DNA from: Actinomycetota bacterium
Lineage (GTDB): Bacteria > Actinomycetota > Acidimicrobiia > Acidimicrobiales > Ilumatobacteraceae
Assembly: GCA_005788815.1 (NCBI GenBank)
Contig: SYAZ01000046.1
Location: forward strand, 1-52,344
Direction: 5' to 3'
Length of the DNA stretch: 52,344 nt
Made by a program: the position numbers and the translations under genes. A model generated the notes under the pieces. It was not told the origin of the DNA, did not search any database, and saw nothing but the letters and a program-made list of their open reading frames with translations. Of this stretch, positions 1 to 6,838 are shown piece after piece; position 1 is the first letter of the stretch; each line of letters begins with the position of its first letter.

Positions 1-1
1 G

Positions 2-442
2 AAGTGTGAGGGCGGTTTCGTGAGGTCATTTTATAACTTTGACGGCGACGTCCAGTCCGACACTGTTGCTCAAGGTTTTGGCTCACTTGGTCTGATGACA
101 TCGGTTTTGATGACACCAGACGGTCGCACGGTTGAAGCAGAAGCAGCACACGGCACAGTCACACGTCATTACCGCGAGCATCAAAAGGGCAACAAGACTT
201 CAACGAACCCTGTTGCATCTATTTATGCATGGACAGGCGGACTTAAGCACCGAGGCAAGCTCGATAACAATGCAAAGCTCAGTGAATTTGCTGAGAAGCT
301 CGAACAAGTGTGTGTTGAGTGCATCGAGGCTGGCGAGATGACAAAAGACCTTTCGCTTCTCATCTCTAAAGATCAACCATGGCTTACGACTGAAGATTTC
401 CTAGCTGCAATCGATCGTCGTCTACAAGCAAAGATGGCCTGA
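2..442 (+). CDS. icd: NADP-type isocitrate dehydrogenase, C-terminal part
   Basis: Converts isocitrate to 2-oxoglutarate and CO2 in the TCA cycle. The reading frame is open from the first bases of the window, so the gene starts upstream and only about the last 146 residues are present. The visible part matches the homodimeric (eukaryotic/mycobacterial ICD1) family: the metal-binding DGDVQSD block, the long [13 protein letters not shown] segment, the [13 protein letters not shown] coenzyme loop and the TSTNPVASI motif. Just before DGDVQSD the usual WACKNY stretch is replaced by RSFYNF, so the lysine that contacts coenzyme in relatives is a tyrosine here. The stop lies 2 bp before the next start, implying co-transcription with the quinone oxidoreductase. 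The family call is firm. Confidence 0.93.
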   Translation, partial: KCEGGFVRSFYNFDGDVQSDTVAQGFGSLGLMTSVLMTPDGRTVEAEAAHGTVTRHYREHQKGNKTSTNPVASIYAWTGGLKHRGKLDNNAKLSEFAEKLEQVCVECIEAGEMTKDLSLLISKDQPWLTTEDFLAAIDRRLQAKMA

Positions 443-444
443 AC

Positions 445-1425
445 ATGAAAGCAGTGGTTCTTCGCGACCACGGCGGACCAGAAGTTCTGCAATTCGAAGA
501 TGTCCCTACGCCCGTATTTGGTTCCGAAGAAATTCTTGTAAATATTGCAGCTACGGCGCTGAACCGTGCTGACTTGCTTCAACGTTTGGGCTTTTATCCG
601 AACCCATTTCCTTCTGGTCCTGAAATTCCAGGTCTTGAGTTTGCCGGAACAGTGGCGGCAGTGGGCGAGCGTGTCACCGCTTGGAAAGTGGGCGACCACG
701 TTATGGGTATCACTAGTGGTGGTGCGTATGCAGAACAGCTGGTCACTCACGAGAGACAAGCAATGGCTGTTCCAGCAGGCATGTCGCTACACGATGCGGC
801 TGCAATTCCCGAAGTATTCATTACTGCTTGGGATGCTCTTGTCGTACAGGGTGGACTCACGTCTGGCCGGTGGGCAATGGTGCATGCTGGTGCATCTGGC
901 GTTGGCACAGCCGCAATACAGATTGTTAAAGCAATTGGTGCGCGCATCGTTGTCACGTGTTCGTCTGGCAAAGTGCAATCATGTCTCGATCTTGGTGCAG
1001 ATGTTGTTGTTGATTACGGTTCGCAGGACTTCGTAGAGGAAGCGCAGAAAGCAACCGGTGGGAATGGCGTTGATGTCATCCTTGATGTCATTGGCGGTGA
1101 CTATGTGGAACGCAATGTTGCTTCACTCGCAGTCAAGGGTCGCATTATTCAAGTGGGAGTGATGGCGGGTAAGCCAGTGCCATTCAATGTGGGAGCTTTG
1201 TTGGCAAAACGAGCCACCATTACGGGCACCGTGTTACGCGCTCGTCCACTTGAAGAAAAAGTTGCAATTTCTCAGCGATTCGCTGCAGAGATGTTGCCAT
1301 TGTTCTCTACTGGTCAGTTACGACCAGTCATTGACTCGCGTTACAACTTTGCAGACATTGCTGCAGCGCAGGAATACATGGCTTCCAACGGCAACGTTGG
1401 CAAAATAGTTATCTCAGTGGCGTAG
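445..1425 (+). CDS. NADPH:quinone oxidoreductase, MDR superfamily (PIG3-like)
   Basis: A 326-residue zinc-independent medium-chain dehydrogenase/reductase expected to reduce quinones or other activated carbonyls with NADPH in the cytoplasm. The N-terminal GroES-like fold covers about residues 1-125. The Rossmann fold starts near 145 with the nucleotide loop AGASGVGTAAIQ (148-159). The segment IPEVFITAWDAL (121-132) is characteristic of the PIG3/TIGR02824 group, and the structural zinc cysteines of alcohol dehydrogenases are absent. The ATG follows the icd stop by 2 bp, so translation is probably coupled. It converges on gltA, with 12 bp between the two stops. The real substrate cannot be read from sequence. 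Confidence 0.85.
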   Translation: MKAVVLRDHGGPEVLQFEDVPTPVFGSEEILVNIAATALNRADLLQRLGFYPNPFPSGPEIPGLEFAGTVAAVGERVTAWKVGDHVMGITSGGAYAEQLVTHERQAMAVPAGMSLHDAAAIPEVFITAWDALVVQGGLTSGRWAMVHAGASGVGTAAIQIVKAIGARIVVTCSSGKVQSCLDLGADVVVDYGSQDFVEEAQKATGGNGVDVILDVIGGDYVERNVASLAVKGRIIQVGVMAGKPVPFNVGALLAKRATITGTVLRARPLEEKVAISQRFAAEMLPLFSTGQLRPVIDSRYNFADIAAAQEYMASNGNVGKIVISVA

Positions 1426-1432
1426 ACGCCAC
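1417..1432. terminator. Hairpin between convergent genes
   Basis: Perfect 6-bp inverted repeat (GTGGCG / CGCCAC) with a TAGA loop. The loop contains the TAG stop of the quinone oxidoreductase, and the repeat ends 6 bp before the gltA stop on the other strand. No T-run follows on either side, so it is at most a weak bidirectional terminator or 3'-end stabiliser. Confidence 0.4.
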
Positions 1433-1437
1433 GTTGA

Positions 1438-2706
1438 TTATCGCGCAGCGATTGCTGTGTAGTTGCGCTCGTCAGAGCCGGTGTACCACTGACGTGGGCG
1501 ACTGATCTTTTGATCTTTATCTGCAAGAAGTTCTTGCATGTGTGACAACCAGCCCACTGTGCGCGGAATGGCGAACAACACGGTGAACATGTCGACCGGG
1601 AAACCGAGTGCTTGATAGATGAGACCAGAGTAGAAGTCCACGTTCGGGTACAGCTTGCGCTTGATGAAGTAGTCATCGCTGAGCGCAGCCTTCTCAAGTG
1701 CAATAGCGACTTCGAGAAGCGGGTTCATACCAGTCACTTCAAAGACGTCGTACGCAGTCTGCTTGATGATGGTGGCACGTGGATCAAAGTTCTTATAGAC
1801 GCGGTGACCGAATCCCATGAGTCGGCCTTCGCCTGACTTCACGCTTTCAATAAATGCAGGAACGTTCTTCACGTCGCCGATTTCAGCGAGCATGCGAATT
1901 ACTGCTTCGTTGGCTCCACCATGCAGTGGACCGTACAGGGCTGCGGCTGCTGCTGCGGTGGCTGTGTACGGATCTGAGTTGGCTGAACTGACTACGCGCA
2001 TTGCTGTGGTGCCACAGTTCTGCTCGTGGTCTGCGTGCAAGATGAACAAGACGTCCATCGCACGAGCCAAGACTGGGTTAACGGTGTAGTCATCGCCAAT
2101 GCGAAACATCATGTTTAGGAAGTTTTCACCGTATGACAAGGCATTGTTTGGAGACACAAAGGGGAGTCCTTGGCTGAATCGGTAACACATGGCTGCAATG
2201 GTCGGCACTTTTGCAACAAGACGAAGCACTTGCTTGTCGAATGATTCTGAATCAAAAATGTCTTTTGCGTCGACGTAGAAAGTGCCGAGTGCTGCAGTGG
2301 CGGAAATGAACATGCCCATTGGGTGTGCGTCGTAATGGAAGCCATCAACGAATCGCTTACGCATGTTTTCGTGAATCATGGTGTGGCGAGTCACGTTGAA
2401 CTGCCACTGTTCTAATTCGGCCGCATTGGGGAGTTCACCTTTGAGAAGCAAGTATGCAACTTCGAGGAACGAAGATTTGTCAGCGAGTTGTTCGATGGGG
2501 TAGCCGCGGTAACGCAAGATGCCTGCTTCTCCGTCAAGGTAGGTGATGGAAGATGCACAAGCTGCCGTGGAGAGATACGCAGGGTCGTACATGAAGAGGT
2601 TCGGATCAAGTTCCCGCAGTGCGGATGAGTTGAAGACCCCGCCCGTGATGGGCACTGTGACGGACTTTCCCGTCCGGTCATCAGTGATAGTGATTGTGTC
2701 AGTCAT
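1438..2706 (-). CDS. gltA: Citrate synthase
   Basis: Condenses oxaloacetate and acetyl-CoA to citrate, the entry step of the TCA cycle. The 422-residue type II enzyme has the conserved ligands: HADHEQN (His 227), LHGGANEAV (His 262), GFGHRVYK (His 301) and the catalytic Asp in VDFYSG (357). I place the start at 2706 because a GAGGGG ribosome-binding site lies about 8 nt upstream. A longer open frame to 2793 exists, but its extra residues do not resemble the family. The product begins MTDTITITDD and then reads into the usual beta-rich N-terminus of hexameric citrate synthases. It lies beside icd and within 5 kb of aconitase. Confidence 0.96.
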   Translation of the reverse strand: MTDTITITDDRTGKSVTVPITGGVFNSSALRELDPNLFMYDPAYLSTAACASSITYLDGEAGILRYRGYPIEQLADKSSFLEVAYLLLKGELPNAAELEQWQFNVTRHTMIHENMRKRFVDGFHYDAHPMGMFISATAALGTFYVDAKDIFDSESFDKQVLRLVAKVPTIAAMCYRFSQGLPFVSPNNALSYGENFLNMMFRIGDDYTVNPVLARAMDVLFILHADHEQNCGTTAMRVVSSANSDPYTATAAAAAALYGPLHGGANEAVIRMLAEIGDVKNVPAFIESVKSGEGRLMGFGHRVYKNFDPRATIIKQTAYDVFEVTGMNPLLEVAIALEKAALSDDYFIKRKLYPNVDFYSGLIYQALGFPVDMFTVLFAIPRTVGWLSHMQELLADKDQKISRPRQWYTGSDERNYTAIAAR

Positions 2707-2739
2707 TTGGGATCCCCTCGACAGTGACGAATTGTGTGC

Positions 2740-2768
2740 GGGGGCTTTCTCCCCCATGAGACAGATTA
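2740..2768 (-). promoter_or_regulatory. gltA promoter and 5'-terminal hairpin
   Basis: On the minus strand a TAATCT -10 hexamer occupies 2768-2763. Seven nucleotides downstream, near the expected transcription start, is a perfect GGGGG / CCCCC hairpin with a 6-nt AGAAAG loop (2755-2740). The gltA mRNA would therefore begin in or just before a strong stem, followed by about 33 nt to the ATG. No clear -35 is visible. Confidence 0.4.
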
Positions 2769-2813
2769 GGCGAACCGGAGTGCTGCATTCCACTTACGTG
2801 GCTTGATAATTGC

Positions 2814-4205
2814 TTAAAGAGGCGTGTTGTCATGTTTACGAGACACGAGTTTTTCACGTTTATCTCGCAACATGTGCAGAGCAGCACAAATCTCGCGCCG
2901 AGTATCGGCTGGATCAATCACGGCGTCCACGTAGCCACGTTCTGCGGCTATGTACGGATTCAAAAGTCGCTCTGAATAATCTGCCTCAAAGGCGGCCCGT
3001 TCATTGTCGGTCGCGCGCCTCTGGAGAATGGCAGCGGCTTGCCCCGCGCCCATAACGGCCAGTTCAGCCCACGGCCATGCAAGGCATAGGTCGTTGCCCA
3101 TCTCTTTTGAGTCCATCACGATGTATGCACCGCCATATGACTTGCGCAAGATGACACAGATACGTGGAACCGTTGCTCGTGCATACGCAAAAACCAGTTG
3201 CGCGCCGTGACGAATCATGCCGCGCCACTCCAAGTCTTTTCCTGGATAAAAACCAGGAGTGTCGACCAAGGTGAGAACTGGAATATTGAATGCATCACAG
3301 AATGAAACGAAACGCGCAGCTTTTTGTGATGCGGGAATGTCGAGTGTGCCAGCAAGTGAAATGGGTTGGTTGGCCACAATGCCGATGGAGTAGCCCGCCA
3401 TGTTTGCAAAAGCAGTGATCACGTTGCCGGCCCATCGTGCACGAATCTCCATGTAATGACCGTCGTCAACAATGGATGCGATCACGTCACGGACGTCGTA
3501 GCTACCAGTGGAGGTTTCTGGAATGAGAGCACCAGCTTCAGGTGTGAGCCGATCGTCAGCGTCATCGGTCTCTGTGATTGGTGCCAGTTGGTCAACATTG
3601 GAGGGCAAAAATTCAAGGAGTTCTTCGACCCACGCAATTGCTCCAGCAATATCGGGCACCACCACAGAGCTTGCGCCACTATGACGAGCATGTGTTCCTG
3701 CGCCACCCAGTTCATCGGTTGAAACTTCAATGCCGGTGAACTCAGCAACCATTGTTGGTCCACTAACAAATGCATACGAGTCATCTGTCATCACAACAAA
3801 ATCAGAAAGTCCGATGAGTAGTGCAGGGCCAGACACTGCCGGACCAGTCACAATACTGATGGTGGGAACAACGCCTGAACAATCCGCCAATGCTTTTGCT
3901 GCCGTGCCCCAACCATGCAGTGCAGCGATGCCTTCAAGAATGTCTGCACCAGATGATTCCATTTGCGTAACGAGGGGGAGTCCCTTCGAACGTGCAGTCT
4001 GAGCAGCAGTTGCGATGATGTGTGAAGCAGCAGCAGAGAGCGCGCCTTTATGAACTTCACCATCAACGGTGAGCCAGACTGCTTCTCGACCATTTGAAAA
4101 GCGCACGACTGCGGCAGAAGCGGCGCCAGGAACACTGTGCTGTAGTTCAACCACAACGTCAAAAGTATTGATGTGGGTAGCGCTCACTCTGTACAGACTA
4201 GACAC
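2814..4205 (-). CDS. Acyl-CoA carboxylase carboxyltransferase (beta) subunit
   Basis: Transfers CO2 from carboxybiotin to an acyl-CoA such as acetyl- or propionyl-CoA. Both crotonase-fold halves are present. The N-half carries the G-A-D-I-L-E-G and TGPAVSGPALLIGLSDFVVM blocks, a LGGAGTHARHSG motif, and the C-half has VDTPGFYPGKDLEWRG and KSYGGAYIVMDSK with an MGAGQAAAIL oxyanion segment. At 463 residues it is about 50 shorter than typical PccB/AccD5 proteins: the N-terminal ARERI region is missing. The GTG start lies inside the LysR gene, an 8-bp overlap, which suggests the short form is real and coupled to the regulator. No biotin carboxylase/BCCP subunit lies nearby. The exact acyl substrate is unknown. 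Confidence 0.85.
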   Translation of the reverse strand: MSSLYRVSATHINTFDVVVELQHSVPGAASAAVVRFSNGREAVWLTVDGEVHKGALSAAASHIIATAAQTARSKGLPLVTQMESSGADILEGIAALHGWGTAAKALADCSGVVPTISIVTGPAVSGPALLIGLSDFVVMTDDSYAFVSGPTMVAEFTGIEVSTDELGGAGTHARHSGASSVVVPDIAGAIAWVEELLEFLPSNVDQLAPITETDDADDRLTPEAGALIPETSTGSYDVRDVIASIVDDGHYMEIRARWAGNVITAFANMAGYSIGIVANQPISLAGTLDIPASQKAARFVSFCDAFNIPVLTLVDTPGFYPGKDLEWRGMIRHGAQLVFAYARATVPRICVILRKSYGGAYIVMDSKEMGNDLCLAWPWAELAVMGAGQAAAILQRRATDNERAAFEADYSERLLNPYIAAERGYVDAVIDPADTRREICAALHMLRDKREKLVSRKHDNTPL

Positions 4206-5151
4206 TGAGCGATGGACGAGGTCCTTTGGCAGGTTTCACGCCTATTTCTAGGGTGATTCCGGGTTGTCGTGGGGCATGGCGTTGCACAGTCTCTATGGCA
4301 CGCTCGCGTACCGCCAATGTGGCCCTGTTGGGTCGTGGTCGCGGGCGTTGCACCCAGCCCACGACTCTGCGTGGCATCTCTTCAATAGGGATACGTACAA
4401 AGTTGCCCTTTAGCCACCCGGGTACGGCACTTGCTGGAACGATTGCGGCACCGAAACCTTCGAAAACGAGTGACGCCATGAGGCGAACGCCATCGATTTC
4501 GGCGAGCGACTGCAATACAACTCCGTGGTTTGCTGCAGCTCGATCAACAATGCGGCGCTGTGCAGTTCCTCGCGGAGCAAGCATGATGGGATGCTCTGCG
4601 AGTTCTTCCAATGTGATGGATGTGTGCGTGGCCAAGACATGCTGCGTTGGTGCAACAAGGAATAGTTCCTCTGCAAATAATTCACGAACATCGAGGGTGG
4701 TATCTGCAATGGGAAGGTGAACAATTGCCGCGTCAATTTCACCATTTGCGAGTCGAAGCAACAATGAAGAGGTAGCGCCTTCAACAATGGTGGTCCGAAC
4801 ACCTGGATGGTGTCGCGACAATGACGAAAGAAGTGGTGGCATCAGCCAGCGTGCTGTTGTGCCAATGGTGCCAACTCGGCAATCTCCTGTTGCTGTGTCT
4901 CCCAATGAATGAATATCTGCATCAATGTCTTCCACTTCGTGCAAAATGCGCCGTGCGCGAGTGAGCACTAAGTCGCCTTCGTCGGTGAGAGCGCCGGTGG
5001 AACGGTCGATGAGTGTGGTGCCCAGTGCCGCTTCAAGTCGTCCAATGTGAGCAGACACGTTCGACTGCACCGTGTCGAGGTATTTGGCGGCTGCCGAGAA
5101 CGACCCATGATCGGCTATGGCGACGAGGCTCTGAAGTTGCTTGATTTCCAT
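4198..5151 (-). CDS. LysR-family transcriptional regulator
   Basis: A 317-residue DNA-binding regulator. The N-terminal winged helix (about 1-60) shows the standard LysR signature, including SFSAAAKYL and QSNVSAHIGRLEAALG. A linker helix is followed by a periplasmic-binding-protein-like effector domain (about 90-295) with a GEIDAAIVHLP segment. Its 3' end overlaps the start of the carboxyltransferase by 8 bp, so the two form one operon and the regulator may sense an intermediate of that pathway. A good LysR box (5183-5201) lies about 32 bp upstream of its ATG, consistent with autoregulation. No strong Shine-Dalgarno sequence is seen. The ligand cannot be deduced. Confidence 0.92.
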   Translation of the reverse strand: MEIKQLQSLVAIADHGSFSAAAKYLDTVQSNVSAHIGRLEAALGTTLIDRSTGALTDEGDLVLTRARRILHEVEDIDADIHSLGDTATGDCRVGTIGTTARWLMPPLLSSLSRHHPGVRTTIVEGATSSLLLRLANGEIDAAIVHLPIADTTLDVRELFAEELFLVAPTQHVLATHTSITLEELAEHPIMLAPRGTAQRRIVDRAAANHGVVLQSLAEIDGVRLMASLVFEGFGAAIVPASAVPGWLKGNFVRIPIEEMPRRVVGWVQRPRPRPNRATLAVRERAIETVQRHAPRQPGITLEIGVKPAKGPRPSLSV

Positions 5152-5182
5152 GGCTCAGACTGCTTTCTGGGTCGGAAGTGAC

Positions 5183-5201
5183 CTATCACTAAAAACGATA
5201 G
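5183..5201. promoter_or_regulatory. LysR-type operator (T-N11-A box)
   Basis: CTATC and GATAG arms are perfectly complementary around a 9-bp A-rich spacer. This contains the ATC-N9-GAT (T-N11-A) geometry typical of LysR regulator sites. It lies between the lysR start (5151) and the promoter of the 6C RNA (-35 at 5222). LysR autoregulation is the natural reading; control of the small RNA is possible. Confidence 0.6.
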
Positions 5202-5213
5202 CAAGTATCTTGC
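5201..5213. repeat. Short inverted repeat next to LysR box
   Basis: Perfect 5-bp arms, GCAAG and CTTGC, around TAT, directly abutting the LysR box. It may be a second half of the LysR regulatory region (activation site) or chance. The GCAAGTA half also occurs in the palindrome upstream of aconitase (9126-9144). Confidence 0.3.
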
Positions 5214-5221
5214 CGTTCGAC

Positions 5222-5250
5222 TTGAGTGTTCACGCATTCACGTGCATACT
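5222..5250 (+). promoter_or_regulatory. Promoter of the 6C RNA
   Basis: TTGAGT (5222-5227) and CATACT (5245-5250), separated by 17 bp, match sigma-70-type -35 and -10 elements. Initiation would fall near 5257, just before the first hairpin of the 6C RNA. Confidence 0.6.
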
Positions 5251-5256
5251 TTCACT

Positions 5257-5365
5257 AATAAATCGCGCCGGACATCCCCCTTTTAGTCCGGCCGAAAGAA
5301 CCCATCAGATGGTCCCCCCACCATCGGGTTTCGGTAGAGAGGTCCCGCCTAGTGCGGGGCCTTTC
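5257..5365 (+). ncRNA. 6C small regulatory RNA
   Basis: Three consecutive hairpins are visible. The first is a 7-bp stem (5267-5273 with 5286-5292) whose 12-nt loop contains five Cs. The second is a long stem with two left-side bulges: CCGAAA, CCC and GATGGT pair with 5320-5334, closed by a loop of exactly six Cs (5314-5319). The third is a terminator hairpin (5341-5348 with 5354-5361, one G-U pair) followed by TTT. Two hairpins with C-rich loops define the actinobacterial 6C RNA family (B11/ncRv13660c in Mycobacterium), whose loops are known to pair with G-rich ribosome-binding sites. As in mycobacteria, it sits directly upstream of a HAD phosphatase gene. End points are inferred from promoter and terminator positions. 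Confidence 0.88.
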
Positions 5366-5401
5366 CCATTTCTCCCCATATACAACGCCCCAATTCAGGC
5401 G

Positions 5402-5407
5402 TAGTGT
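5402..5407 (+). promoter_or_regulatory. -10 hexamer of leaderless HAD-PlsC gene
   Basis: TAGTGT stands exactly 6 nt before the GTG at 5414, so the mRNA is expected to begin at the start codon. No Shine-Dalgarno sequence is seen. The gene would thus have a promoter separate from the 6C RNA. Confidence 0.5.
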
Positions 5408-5413
5408 GCCCGC

Positions 5414-6838
5414 GTGGGGCACGCAGCTTTTTTTGATCTTGATCGGACACTTCTTTCGGGCGCATCTGCTCATGTTGTGAGTCGTGTGTTGCGCGAAACA
5501 GGAGTCGTGAACAGAAACATTCCTGGCGAATCTCTCATGTATCAAGTCTTTGAAACGTTCGGTGAGAATCTTCCGTCCATGGTGTTGGGTCGTCAAGCAG
5601 TCATTGCGATGCGTGGTCATTCACGTGAGGAAGTGCGCGCAGCATCGCGTACAGCAGCGCCCGACATTCTTGCAATGGTGCAGCCATATGCAAAACAAGT
5701 TATTGACGGACATCGTGCGGAAGGAAGAAAAGTTGTTTTGGCAACTACAACTCCGCGCGACCTCATTGAACCATTTGCAGAGCTCATGGGTTTTGACGAT
5801 GTGATTGCAACTACTTATGCAGTTGACGCAGACGGTTGTTACACCGGCGAGTTAGACGGTCAATATGTCTGGTCGCGCGGAAAACGCGATGCTGTGAAGC
5901 GTTGGGCTGAAGAAAACGGAGTTGATCTCGCTGGTTCGTATGCCTATAGCGACAGTGTTTTTGATGAGCCATTACTCACTTCTGTGGGTAATCCATTTTG
6001 CGTGAACCCAGATTGGCGTTTACGCCTCATGGCTGCAGCACGTCGTTGGCCGGTTATGCATCTTGATGTACCCCTAGGTGTTGCAAAGGTACCCGTAGTT
6101 GGTCTTGAAGCACAACAAGTACTGATGAAGTTTGCTCGTCCTGAAGTATTCCCGTATGCACGATTCAAAATCTCGGGCACAGAAAATATCCCAACAGATG
6201 GCGCAGCGATTATTTGTGGCAATCATCGCAGTTATTTCGATATTGCTGCCGTTTCACTAGCTGTTGCAAAAACTGGGCGAGCAGTGCGGTTCCTCGGCAA
6301 AAAAGAAGTCTTTGATGCGCCAGTGATTGGCCCACTCGCGGCTGCACTCGGCGGCATTCGTGTAGAGCGCGGAACTGGCAGTGATGAACCATTGAGGGCA
6401 GCAACAGAATCGTTAGTCGCTGGTGACCTTGTTGCGTTAATGCCGCAAGGAACGATCCCTCGTGGCCGGGCATTCTTTGATCCCATATTGAAGGGGCGTT
6501 GGGGTGCAGCAAAACTGGCAGCACAGACAAAAGCGCCAGTCATTCCAATTGGTATTTGGGGAACGGAAAAAGTGTGGCCACGCAACGCAAAGTTGCCGAA
6601 CATCACGAACGTGACATCACCACCAGAAGTCATCATTGTTGTTGGTGCGCCAGTGTCGTTGTCTTACACAGATGCAGACGCAGATACCGCAGCAATCATG
6701 GCTGCCATTAGCGCATTGTTGCCACCAGAGGGACGCGAATATTACGAGCCCACTGAAGATGAACTGCGACGGTCGTACCCGTCGAACTACAAGGGTGACC
6801 CTAACGCCGAAGATGATCGGCGCCCAGGTACCGATTAG
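5414..6838 (+). CDS. HAD-IB phosphatase fused to PlsC-type acyltransferase
   Basis: A 474-residue two-domain protein. The N-terminal SerB-like HAD domain (about 1-225) has DLDRT (8-12, nucleophile Asp 8), the TTT motif near 111 and the metal-binding SDSVFDEP (179-186). The C-terminal glycerolipid acyltransferase domain (about 245-450) has NHRSYFD (270-276, the HX4D box), RVERG (316-320), PQGTIPRG (344-351) and PVIPIG. The likely role is in phospholipid synthesis or remodelling at the membrane: acyl transfer to lysophosphatidate plus removal of a phosphate. Such fusions are known in actinobacteria. The GTG start gives an immediate FFDLDRT N-terminus typical of the HAD family. Its stop abuts that of aconitase with no spacer. 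Confidence 0.88.
   Translation: MGHAAFFDLDRTLLSGASAHVVSRVLRETGVVNRNIPGESLMYQVFETFGENLPSMVLGRQAVIAMRGHSREEVRAASRTAAPDILAMVQPYAKQVIDGHRAEGRKVVLATTTPRDLIEPFAELMGFDDVIATTYAVDADGCYTGELDGQYVWSRGKRDAVKRWAEENGVDLAGSYAYSDSVFDEPLLTSVGNPFCVNPDWRLRLMAAARRWPVMHLDVPLGVAKVPVVGLEAQQVLMKFARPEVFPYARFKISGTENIPTDGAAIICGNHRSYFDIAAVSLAVAKTGRAVRFLGKKEVFDAPVIGPLAAALGGIRVERGTGSDEPLRAATESLVAGDLVALMPQGTIPRGRAFFDPILKGRWGAAKLAAQTKAPVIPIGIWGTEKVWPRNAKLPNITNVTSPPEVIIVVGAPVSLSYTDADADTAAIMAAISALLPPEGREYYEPTEDELRRSYPSNYKGDPNAEDDRRPGTD

Noticed and set aside
2707-2793. Longer gltA start at 2793
   Set aside because: The added residues cross the candidate promoter and hairpin, and GAGGGG precedes the ATG at 2706.
5341-5364. Hairpin read as an attenuator of the HAD-PlsC gene
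   Set aside because: It fits better as the terminator of the 6C RNA, and the HAD gene has its own -10 at 5402-5407.
5141-5404. Open frame of 87 codons through the lysR/HAD gap, and a reverse frame of 121 codons over the same DNA
   Set aside because: Both run through the structured 6C RNA and promoters; proline-rich or Arg/Lys-rich composition and no family resemblance.
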